DNA of 64,000 bases, from the NCBI RefSeq assembly GCF_030317105.1, contig NZ_JASZYG010000004.1, positions 62,001 through 126,000 on the forward strand, given 5' to 3'. The notes under the pieces were generated by a model that saw nothing but the letters and a program-made list of their open reading frames with translations, searched no databases and was not told where the DNA came from. How positions within the stretch are numbered: position 1 is the stretch's first letter; each line of letters starts with the position of its first letter. Source of the stretch: Variovorax brevis. GTDB taxonomy: Bacteria; Pseudomonadota; Gammaproteobacteria; Burkholderiales; Burkholderiaceae_C. Below are positions 54,558 through 62,497 of the stretch, one piece after another. Made by a program: the position numbers and the translations under genes.

Positions 54558-56462
54558 ATGGCCATCTTTCCCCAAGGCATGACGCAGGTCGACCGGCGCT
54601 GCAACACCGGCGAACGCAAGCTTTTCCAGGCCCTCAAGCGCCACCTTGGAGACGATCACCTCGTGTGGCACGACCTGCCAGTCGGCGACGCCGGCCTGCA
54701 GCCTGACTTCGTGATCCTGAGCCCGCGCCAGGGCGTGCTGGTGCTGGAAGTCAAGGGCTGGAAGCGCGGCACCCTGACCGGCGCCACCAAGGACTCCGTG
54801 CAACTCAAGGTGGAGCGCGGCGAGATCGAGGAGGCCCACCCGCTGGTGCAGGCGCGAAAGCACGTGCTCGCGCTCGTGGAACGCATGCAGCGAGACGCCG
54901 CGCTCGTTCACGTCACCGGCAGCTTCAAGGGCAAGCTGCTGTTTCCCTGGGGCTGGGGCACTGCGCTGACGGGGCTCAAGCGTTCGGACCTGACCGACCC
55001 CGAGTTCGACGAGATGTTTCCCCCCAACCGCACGCTGCTGCGGGACGACCTGGAAGAGGAGGTCGACACGGCCACCTTCACCGAGCGCCTGTGGGGCATG
55101 TTCCAGATGACGTTTCCGCACACGCTGACCCTGCCGCAGCGCGACCGGATCCGCTGGCACCTGTTCCCGGAACTGCGCATGGATGCTTTCCAGGCTTCGC
55201 TCGATTTCGACGCGGCGCCGGACGGCGGTGCAGGCAGTGCGCCCTCGACGCTTCGCGTGCCCGACCTGCTGCAGGTCATGGACATGCAGCAGGAACGCGA
55301 AGCCCGCGGCATGGGCGCCGGCCACCGGGTGATCCACGGCGTGGCCGGCTCCGGCAAGACGATGATCCTGGTGTTCCGCGCCCAGCACCTGGCCGAAGCC
55401 GCTGTCGCCGTTGGCAAGCCGGTGCTCGTGCTTTGCTTCAACCGCGGGCTCGCCGGGCGCATCGAATCCCTGCTGGGCCAGCGCGGCATCGCGCCGCAGC
55501 GACACGGCGTGCGCGTGCGCACCTTCCACAGCTGGTGCGAGGACATGGTGCGAACCTACCAATTGCACGTCGATGCGCCGCGCGACTCGAATCAATACTT
55601 CGAAGCGCTGGCGGACACGGTGAGCCGCGCGCTCGCCACAGGCTTCGTGCCCAAGGGCCAGTACACGGCCGTCCTGATCGACGAGGCGCATGACTTCGAG
55701 GACGCGTGGCTGCGCATGGCCACCGAACTGGTCAACCCCGCCACGCAGGCGCTGCTGGTGCTGTACGACGACGCGCAATCGATCTATCGCAAACGGGGCC
55801 GCAAGGTCAGCCTGGCGTCGCTCGGCATCCAGGCCGTCGGCCGCAGCACGGTGCTGAAGCTGAACTACCGCAACACGGTGGAAATTCTGGGCCTGGCGCT
55901 GCGCTGCGCGCACGGCTTGCTGGAAGAAAGCGCCGCCCTGCAGGCCAGCGAGGAGTTGCCGGTCGTCCATCCCGACAGTGCCGGGCGTCGCGGGCCGCTG
56001 CCCGTGCTGCACCGGGCGCCGTCGGCGCGCGCCGAAGCGCAATGGCAGGCCAGCCGGATTGCGCAATTGCGCGCTGAAGGCGTGTCGCTCGGGCAGATCG
56101 GCGTGCTGTCTCGCTACAGGGCCTCGATGGCCGAACTGGAGCGCGCGCTGCATCAAGCAGGCATTGCATTCGAATCCATGCGGCAAATACCCATCAGCCA
56201 GTTCCGCTGGAACCAGGAGGCCGTGCGCCTGCTGACGCTGCACAGTTCCAAGGGCCTGGAGTTCCCGCATGTGCTGCTGGGATGCCTGCACGACCTGTCG
56301 CACCGCGAAGATGAAACGCAGGAAGAAACGCGTCTGCTCTACGTCGGCATGACGCGCGCCACGCTGAGCCTTGCCTTGTCCGCCCACCGGCCCACGCCCG
56401 TGGTGGAGCGCGTCGAATTGCAATTGGCGCAATTGCAGGCTGAACTGGCCGCGCTGGGGTGA
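54558..56462 (+). CDS. NERD domain-containing UvrD/Rep-like helicase
   Basis: A 634-residue protein. An N-terminal NERD nuclease-related domain (FQALKRHLGDDH, QPDFVILSPRQGVLVLEVKGWK) is followed by a superfamily 1 helicase core. Walker A is HGVAGSGKTM, Walker B is VLIDEAHDF, the Arg-containing QTRVLYVGMTRA-like block reads RLLYVGMTRA, and HSSKGLEFPHVL is motif V. Such fusions act on DNA, possibly in repair or defence. The long frame upstream is a shadow of the AraC gene. The sulfate-type transporter begins 13 bases downstream. Confidence 0.9.
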   Translation: MAIFPQGMTQVDRRCNTGERKLFQALKRHLGDDHLVWHDLPVGDAGLQPDFVILSPRQGVLVLEVKGWKRGTLTGATKDSVQLKVERGEIEEAHPLVQARKHVLALVERMQRDAALVHVTGSFKGKLLFPWGWGTALTGLKRSDLTDPEFDEMFPPNRTLLRDDLEEEVDTATFTERLWGMFQMTFPHTLTLPQRDRIRWHLFPELRMDAFQASLDFDAAPDGGAGSAPSTLRVPDLLQVMDMQQEREARGMGAGHRVIHGVAGSGKTMILVFRAQHLAEAAVAVGKPVLVLCFNRGLAGRIESLLGQRGIAPQRHGVRVRTFHSWCEDMVRTYQLHVDAPRDSNQYFEALADTVSRALATGFVPKGQYTAVLIDEAHDFEDAWLRMATELVNPATQALLVLYDDAQSIYRKRGRKVSLASLGIQAVGRSTVLKLNYRNTVEILGLALRCAHGLLEESAALQASEELPVVHPDSAGRRGPLPVLHRAPSARAEAQWQASRIAQLRAEGVSLGQIGVLSRYRASMAELERALHQAGIAFESMRQIPISQFRWNQEAVRLLTLHSSKGLEFPHVLLGCLHDLSHREDETQEETRLLYVGMTRATLSLALSAHRPTPVVERVELQLAQLQAELAALG

Positions 56463-56475
56463 GGACGTGAACGAC

Positions 56476-58158
56476 ATGCAACACACCCCCGACCGATCGA
56501 CGCGCCAACGCCTGTCGCGCTGGCTTCCTTTCCTCTCCTGGCCCCGTCCCGACCGCGCATTGCTCCTCAACGAGGCGTCCGCCGGCGTCACGGTGGCGCT
56601 GATGGTCATTCCGCAGGGCGTCGCCTATGCGGCGCTCGCGGGCATGCCGCTCATCACGGGCATCTATGCGGCGCTCTTTCCGGCACTCATCGCGGTCTTG
56701 TTCAGTTCGTCGGCCCGGCTGTCGGTCGGGCCGACGGCCCTCACCAGCGTGCTCGTGGGCGCGTCGCTGGCGCCGCTGGCGGTGCCGGGCAGCGCCGAGT
56801 GGGTGTCCCTGGCCGTTTGGCTGACGCTGTTGTCGGGACTGATGCAGGTTGCCTTGGGCGCCGGGCGCCTCGGGTGGCTGCTGCGACTGGTGAATTCGCC
56901 AGTGCTGATGGGCTTCACGCAGGGCGCTGCCGTGCTGATCACTCTGTCGCAATTGCCTGCCCTGCTGGGGTTTACCGGGCGGTCTTATCTGCAGGTGTTG
57001 CATGGACCGCCACCGGACTTCTTTGCCATCGCCTTTGGCCTCGGCGGCATGGCCATGTTGTGGCTGGGCAAGCGGCTGGCGCCGAAGTTTCCGACGACGA
57101 TGGCACTGGTGGCCGTCAGTGCGGCGCTCAGCTTTGCGCTGGGCTACGCGCTGCGCGGCGGTGCGGTGATCGGCGCCCTGCCTTCGGGGCTGCCATCGTT
57201 GTACCTGCCGCACTTCGTGTCTGGGGCCGACGTGGGCACGCTGCTGCTTCCGGCCTTCCTCATCACGCTGGTGAGCTTTCTGGAAACCGCGTCGAGTGCC
57301 AAGGTCGACAACGCGCGTTCGGGCACGCTGTGGAACGAAAACCAGGATCTCATCGGACAAGGGCTGGGCAAGATCGCCTCGGGCCTGACCGGCTCCTTCC
57401 CGACCAGTTCGTCCTTCTCGCGCTCGGCCATCACGCTGTACGCGGGCGCCAAGACGCAGTGGTCCACGCTGTTCAGCGTGGCCGTGGTGGCGGGCGCGCT
57501 TCTGTGGGCGATGCCGTTGCTCTATCACGTGCCGCAGGCCGTGCTGGCCTCGGTCGTGGTGACGGCGACGCTGGGGCTGTTGAAGCCGTCGGCCTTCGTC
57601 GCGCTGTGGAAGATCTCGCGCATCGAGGCGGCCATCTCGCTCGCCACCTTTGCGCTGACCATTGCGACCGCGCCGTCCATTTACTGGGGGGTGCTCGGCG
57701 GATTGCTGGCAGCGCTGGCGCATTACATGTTCCGGCACCTGCACCCGCGCATCATCGAAGTGGGCCTGCACCCCGACGGCAGCCTTCGCGACCGGCACCT
57801 GTGGCAATTGCCGCTGCTGGCGCCCAGGCTCTATGCGCTGCGCATGGACGCCGAACTCGACTTCGCATCGGCGAGCACGCTGGAGCGGGCGATCTCCGTC
57901 GCCCTGGCCGAGCGGCCGGATCTGCAGGATGTGTGCATCTTTGCGCAGCCGATCAACCGTGTGGATCTCACCGGCGCCGAGGTGTTCGGCAGTATCCGCC
58001 GCCTGCTGGAGTCCAAGGGCGTGCGGCTGCACATCTCGGGCCTCAAGCTGCCGGCGCAGCAGGTGCTGGAGCGCGCCGGCTTGCTGGCGCCGGGGCCGAT
58101 GCTGTTCAACTACCGCACGGATGCGGACGCGCTGGCTGCGTTGTCTCGCACGCCCTGA
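56476..58158 (+). CDS. SulP family inorganic anion transporter
   Basis: A 560-residue membrane transporter of the SLC26/SulP family. About 12 hydrophobic segments begin at EASAGVTVALMVIPQGVAYA, with the SVGPTALTS and GSFPTSSSFSRSA signatures. A C-terminal STAS domain (VCIFAQPINRVDLTGAEVFGSIRRLLESKG) follows from about residue 430. Substrates in the family include sulfate and bicarbonate. ATG 56476 is preferred over GTG 56467 by ribosome-site spacing. Confidence 0.93.
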   Translation: MQHTPDRSTRQRLSRWLPFLSWPRPDRALLLNEASAGVTVALMVIPQGVAYAALAGMPLITGIYAALFPALIAVLFSSSARLSVGPTALTSVLVGASLAPLAVPGSAEWVSLAVWLTLLSGLMQVALGAGRLGWLLRLVNSPVLMGFTQGAAVLITLSQLPALLGFTGRSYLQVLHGPPPDFFAIAFGLGGMAMLWLGKRLAPKFPTTMALVAVSAALSFALGYALRGGAVIGALPSGLPSLYLPHFVSGADVGTLLLPAFLITLVSFLETASSAKVDNARSGTLWNENQDLIGQGLGKIASGLTGSFPTSSSFSRSAITLYAGAKTQWSTLFSVAVVAGALLWAMPLLYHVPQAVLASVVVTATLGLLKPSAFVALWKISRIEAAISLATFALTIATAPSIYWGVLGGLLAALAHYMFRHLHPRIIEVGLHPDGSLRDRHLWQLPLLAPRLYALRMDAELDFASASTLERAISVALAERPDLQDVCIFAQPINRVDLTGAEVFGSIRRLLESKGVRLHISGLKLPAQQVLERAGLLAPGPMLFNYRTDADALAALSRTP

Positions 58159-58215
58159 CGGGCTGCTGAAACACGCTTCAGGGTCGCCGCGCCGTCATGT
58201 CAATAAGCTGCTAAA

Positions 58216-59043
58216 TCAGTCCCAAGCCGGCGCAAGGCCGTCGGAGCTGACAAGGCGCTCGTTGCGGTCCAGCGCCGCCATCCGGGCCATGTCGCCTTCG
58301 CTCAAGCACAACTGCCGCGCCTTGAGGTTGGACTGCAGGTTCTCGCGCTTCGTGGACGACGGAATCACCGCGAAGCCGCGTTGCATCGCCCACGCAAGCA
58401 CGACTTGCGCAGGCGTGGCGTCGTGCGCGGCGGCAATCGCCTGGACGACCGGATCATTCAGCACCTTGCCGTAGCCCAGCGTCATGTAGGAGGAAATGCG
58501 GATCCCCTGCGTTTGTGCGAATTCAACGACCTTGCCGTTTTGCAGATACGGGTGCAGTTCAATCTGGTTCGTTGCGATCTCGCCAGCGCCCACGGCCGCG
58601 ATGGCCTGCTTCATCAGTTCGATGTTGAAGTTCGACACGCCGATCTGCCTGGCAAGGCCCTGCGACTTCGCCTCCGCCAAAGCGCCCATGAACTCGGCCA
58701 CGGGCACCGCACCACCGGGCGAAGGCCAGTGGATGAGGGCAAGGTCGACATGGTCGGTGCGCAGCTTGAGCAGGCTGTCCTTCAGGCTGGCCGCGAGTTT
58801 GTCGCCGGCGAGGTTTTCAATCCAGACCTTGGTGGTGAGGAAGAGGTCCTCACGCGACACGCCGCTTTGCGCAATCGCCTGGCCGATCTCGGCTTCGTTG
58901 CCGTAGATCTGCGCGGTGTCGATCAGTCGATAGCCGAGTTCGAGGGCGTTCGTCACCGAATCGGTCACGACTTGACCGGTCAGGCGAAAGGTGCCGAGAC
59001 CGAGCGCGGGGATGGTGTTCTGGGTGATGGATGTGTTGTGCAT
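58216..59043 (-). CDS. dkgB: aldo/keto reductase, 2,5-diketo-D-gluconate reductase B-like
   Basis: A 275-residue NADPH-dependent reductase. The catalytic tetrad fits the family: Asp and Tyr in [11 protein letters not shown], Lys in TTKVW, and His in [16 protein letters not shown] and the [11 protein letters not shown] cofactor loop are typical. It resembles E. coli DkgB (YafB), which reduces diketogluconate and methylglyoxal. A LysR regulator lies divergent, as yafC does beside dkgB in E. coli, supporting orthology. Confidence 0.93.
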   Translation of the reverse strand: MHNTSITQNTIPALGLGTFRLTGQVVTDSVTNALELGYRLIDTAQIYGNEAEIGQAIAQSGVSREDLFLTTKVWIENLAGDKLAASLKDSLLKLRTDHVDLALIHWPSPGGAVPVAEFMGALAEAKSQGLARQIGVSNFNIELMKQAIAAVGAGEIATNQIELHPYLQNGKVVEFAQTQGIRISSYMTLGYGKVLNDPVVQAIAAAHDATPAQVVLAWAMQRGFAVIPSSTKRENLQSNLKARQLCLSEGDMARMAALDRNERLVSSDGLAPAWD

Positions 59044-59118
59044 GGGGCGAAGTTTGCGGTGTTTACCTTTGCAGAAAAAGACGGTTCACCTCAGAATTCA
59101 TTTGCCCGACAGTCAACA

Positions 59119-60003
59119 ATGAAAACCACTCTTGAAGAACTCTCCGCGTTTCGCACCGTCGTGGAAACGGGCTCAATCTCGCGCGCGGCCGAGCAGCTCG
59201 AGCAGACCGTCTCGGGCATCAGCCGCGCACTGAGCCGGCTGGAGCGCAAGCTGGACACGACGCTGCTTCGCCGCACGACGCGGCGCCTGGAACTCACCGA
59301 AGAGGGCGAAGCCTTTCTCGCACGCACCCGCGCCATTCTCGATGCGGTGGAAGACGCGGAAGAGAGCATGGCAGTGCGCCGCCACCAGCCTGCCGGCCGG
59401 CTGCGCGTGAACGCTGCATCGCCCTTCATGCTGCACGTCATCGTGCCGCTGGTGCCGCAGTTCCAGCAGCGCTATCCGCAGATCAGGCTCGAACTGGACA
59501 CCGACGAAATGAACATCGACCTGCTGGAACGGCGCACCGACATCGCCATCCGCATCGGTACCTTGCGCGATTCGACGTTGCATGCGCGTCCGCTGGGAAG
59601 CCATCGGCTGCGGGTACTGGCGAGCCCGGCATACCTCGCCGCCCATGGCCGGCCGCGCCGCGTGGCCGATCTCGCGCAGCACGCCCTGCTGGGCTTCAAC
59701 CAGCCGGAGTCGCTCAACCGATGGCCCTTGCGCGGCACGCATGGCGAGGAGTGGCCCATCGAGCCGGCGCTCACCGCGTCGAGCGGTGAAACGCTGCGCC
59801 AGCTGGCGCTGCAAGGCGCCGGCATTGCCTGCCTGTCGGATTTCATGACGACCGCCGATCGCGCGAATGGCGAGCTGGTGCAACTGCTGGCGCGCGACAC
59901 GGTGGACGTGCGGCAACCGGTCAACGCCGTGTATTACCGCAACACGCAGTTGTCGGCGCGCATTACGTCGTTCCTGGACTTCGTGTCCGAGCGCCTGCGC
60001 TGA
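59119..60003 (+). CDS. LysR family transcriptional regulator (YafC-like)
   Basis: A 294-residue LysR regulator. The helix-turn-helix covers TVVETGSISRAAEQLEQTVSGISRALSRLERKL, with RTTRRLELTEEGEAF after it. The effector domain runs from about residue 95. It starts 75 bases from the divergent dkgB gene, so it likely controls that gene, as suggested for YafC. Confidence 0.93.
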   Translation: MKTTLEELSAFRTVVETGSISRAAEQLEQTVSGISRALSRLERKLDTTLLRRTTRRLELTEEGEAFLARTRAILDAVEDAEESMAVRRHQPAGRLRVNAASPFMLHVIVPLVPQFQQRYPQIRLELDTDEMNIDLLERRTDIAIRIGTLRDSTLHARPLGSHRLRVLASPAYLAAHGRPRRVADLAQHALLGFNQPESLNRWPLRGTHGEEWPIEPALTASSGETLRQLALQGAGIACLSDFMTTADRANGELVQLLARDTVDVRQPVNAVYYRNTQLSARITSFLDFVSERLR

Positions 60004-60018
60004 GCGGCGTGCACTGGA

Positions 60019-60432
60019 TCACTCCTGCACGCGGGCGCGCTGGCTCTTGATTTCGGAACGCTGGCTCTTGCCTTCAAGGCGACGACGCCTGGAGGCTTTC
60101 GTCGGCTTGGTGGCGCGTCGCACACGCGGCGCCACGGCCACGCTGTCGACAACGGCCTGAAGCCGTGCCAGCGCATCGGCGCGGTTCATCTCTTGGGTGC
60201 GAAATTGCTGCGCCTTGAGCACCAGCACGCCTTCCTGCGTGATGCGGCTGTCGCGCAGCGCAAGAAGGCGTTCCTTCACGGGTTCGGGCAGCGATGAAGC
60301 GCGGATGTCGTAGCGCAGATGCACCGCGCTCGACACCTTGTTGACGTTCTGCCCACCCGCGCCCTGCGCCCGGATCGCGCTGATCTCGACCTCGTCGGGG
60401 TCGACCTCGATCCGCGGCGCGTGGCCTTCCAT
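60019..60432 (-). CDS. arfB: alternative ribosome-rescue factor ArfB
   Basis: ArfB (YaeJ) frees ribosomes stalled without a stop codon by hydrolysing peptidyl-tRNA. The 137-residue product has the GAGGQNVNK motif (Gly26-Gly27-Gln28) and a basic C-terminal tail (KPTKASRRRR...KSQRARVQE) that enters the empty mRNA channel. Its ATG overlaps the thiolase stop in a TGATG arrangement, so the two genes are coupled in translation. Confidence 0.95.
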   Translation of the reverse strand: MEGHAPRIEVDPDEVEISAIRAQGAGGQNVNKVSSAVHLRYDIRASSLPEPVKERLLALRDSRITQEGVLVLKAQQFRTQEMNRADALARLQAVVDSVAVAPRVRRATKPTKASRRRRLEGKSQRSEIKSQRARVQE

Positions 60433-61616
60433 CAAACGCGTTCGAAGATGGCCGCGATGCCCTGGCCACCGCCAATGCACATCGTGACCAGCGCATAGCG
60501 GCCCTGCACGCGATGCAGTTCCGCAATCGCCTTCACGGTGATGATCGCGCCGGTTGCGCCCACCGGGTGGCCCAGCGAGATGCCCGAACCGTTCGGGTTG
60601 ACCTTGGCCGGGTCGAAGCCCAGTTCCTTGATGACCGCGCAGGCTTGCGCCGCGAAGGCTTCGTTGGATTCGATCACGTCGAGGTCGCTCACCTTCAGGC
60701 CCGTGCGCTCCAGCACCTTGCGCGTGGCCGGCACCGGGCCGATGCCCATGTACGCCGGTTCGACGCCGGCGTGCGCGTAGCCGACCAGGCGCGCCAGCGG
60801 CTTGAGGCCGAGCGCCTTGGCGCGCTCGCCTTCGGCCAGCACGACCGCGGCGGCGCCGTCGTTGATGCCCGATGCATTGCCGGCCGTGACGAGGCCGTCC
60901 TTCTTGAAGGCCGGCTTCATCTTGGCCAGCGTCTCGACCGTGGTATCGGCGCGCACGTGCTCGTCAGTGTCGAACAGCACGATGCCCTTGCGCGTCTTGA
61001 CCTCGACCGGAACGATCTGCTCCTTGAAGCGGCCCGCCGCAATGGCCGCCGCGGCGCGCTGCTGGCTCAGGACCGCCAGTTCGTCCTGCTGCTCGCGCGT
61101 GATGCCATAGCGCGCGGCCACGTTCTCGGCCGTGATGCCCATGTGCATCTTTTCCCACGGGTCGTGCAGGATGCCGAGCATGTAATCGACCAGCACGGTG
61201 TCGCCCATGCGCGCGCCGTAGCGGGCCGAAGTGTCGAAGTACGGGCCGCGGCTCATCGATTCCGAGCCGGCGCCAATCGCCACGTCGCAATCGCCCAGCG
61301 CAATGGCCTGCGCCGCCGACACGATGGCCTGCAGGCCCGAGCCGCACAGGCGGTTGACGTTGAAAGCGGGCGTCTCGATCGGGCAGCCGGCGTCGACGGC
61401 GGCGACGCGGCTCAGGTATGCGTCCTTCACGTCGGTGGGAATGACGTTGCCCATCACGAGGTGGCCGACCGCTTCCGGCGCCACGCCACTGCGCTGGATG
61501 GCGGCCTTGACAGCCGTGGTCGCCAGTTGGGTGTTGGGGACGTCCTTCAGCGATCCGCCAAAGGTGCCGATGGCGGTGCGGGCGGTGCCGACCACGAAGA
61601 TTTCGCGTTGGGTCAT
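60432..61616 (-). CDS. acetyl-CoA C-acyltransferase (beta-ketothiolase)
   Basis: A 394-residue thiolase that condenses two acyl-CoA units or cleaves a 3-ketoacyl-CoA. The nucleophile Cys91 is in NVNRLCGSGLQA, the His in SLGHPVGATG and the second Cys in TMCIGGGQG. It resembles PhaA/BktB-type enzymes and could feed polyhydroxyalkanoate synthesis or fatty acid degradation. The start MTQREIF at 61616 is chosen because the upstream extension is unlike the family. Confidence 0.95.
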   Translation of the reverse strand: MTQREIFVVGTARTAIGTFGGSLKDVPNTQLATTAVKAAIQRSGVAPEAVGHLVMGNVIPTDVKDAYLSRVAAVDAGCPIETPAFNVNRLCGSGLQAIVSAAQAIALGDCDVAIGAGSESMSRGPYFDTSARYGARMGDTVLVDYMLGILHDPWEKMHMGITAENVAARYGITREQQDELAVLSQQRAAAAIAAGRFKEQIVPVEVKTRKGIVLFDTDEHVRADTTVETLAKMKPAFKKDGLVTAGNASGINDGAAAVVLAEGERAKALGLKPLARLVGYAHAGVEPAYMGIGPVPATRKVLERTGLKVSDLDVIESNEAFAAQACAVIKELGFDPAKVNPNGSGISLGHPVGATGAIITVKAIAELHRVQGRYALVTMCIGGGQGIAAIFERV

Positions 61617-61768
61617 GGTTTTCTCCACGTGTTGAATGCAGGGAATCAAGGCAGCCGCGCAAAGTGCCGCGGCCGAATGAACTAAAGTTTTAATGTTGCG
61701 CAAGAGGCAACGGGCCGTGGCTGTCACCCGGTCGGCATAGATTTTTCCACATTCAGGGAGTCAGAAGA

Positions 61769-62497
61769 ATGAGCGAACCCCAAGTTCGAGGGCGCGCCTT
61801 GGCGTGCACCCTTGTCGGGCTGCTGCTGGGCGCCGGAATCGGGGCGGCGCAAGCCCACGAAGCCCTTGCCAATCTCCAGCCAGGACACCCCACCGGACAC
61901 CTTCAGCGCGCGCCCGGAATGACCTGGCCCCCGCAGCCCACCGGCGCGCAAAACATCATCGACCGGTCGGACTACAGCGGCACGTCCCGCCGCTCCATGG
62001 CGCGCGATCTCGTCTTCCGCGCGATGCAGCAGCGCATCGACAGGGAGCCCGCGCTGAGCCGCCTGCGCGGGCGCACGCTCACGCCACTGGCCGTGATCGA
62101 CGTCGACGACCGCGCGCGCGGCCTCGTGGTCGAACGGCGTTTCCAGTACTTCGACAGGCGCACCAATGAAACGGTGACCGTCGCCGCGCCCACCTCGGGG
62201 GCGCCGGTGGTGAGCACCACGCCGGCCACGGTCTACCAGCCGGAAATCACGCAAGAGGAAGCCCAGGAAGCGATCGACCTGGCGAAAGCCTATTTCGTGC
62301 GCCAGGGCAACGGACGGGCACAGCAACTCGCGGGCTTCGGCATCCAGGCCTACCAACCCACCGGGAGCGGCTTCTACAACGGCCGCGTGGTGTACGTCAC
62401 GCTGCACGTCAACAACGATTCGAATCCCGAATTCATGGCCTGGGTCGACCTGAGCGCACAACGGATTCTCAAGGCGCGTCAGGAGACCCGGCAATGA
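61769..62497 (+). CDS. secreted protein resembling copper amine oxidase N-terminal domains
   Basis: A 242-residue exported protein; signal peptide residues 1-29, ending AQAH. Two alpha-beta units follow. The first includes LTPLAVIDVDDRARGLVVERRFQYFDRRT. The second reads EITQEEAQEAIDLAKAYF, then RVVYVTLHVNNDSNPEFMAWVDLSAQRIL. Such cystatin-like units resemble the N2/N3 domains that precede the catalytic part of copper amine oxidases, and the next gene encodes a catalytic-like domain. The stop overlaps the start of that gene (ATGA). The match is by eye, not by search. Confidence 0.6.
   Translation: MSEPQVRGRALACTLVGLLLGAGIGAAQAHEALANLQPGHPTGHLQRAPGMTWPPQPTGAQNIIDRSDYSGTSRRSMARDLVFRAMQQRIDREPALSRLRGRTLTPLAVIDVDDRARGLVVERRFQYFDRRTNETVTVAAPTSGAPVVSTTPATVYQPEITQEEAQEAIDLAKAYFVRQGNGRAQQLAGFGIQAYQPTGSGFYNGRVVYVTLHVNNDSNPEFMAWVDLSAQRILKARQETRQ

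Noticed and set aside
52312..54558. A 748-codon minus-strand frame
   Set aside because: It is out of frame with the MFS gene for most of its length and antisense to the AraC gene; no domain fits.
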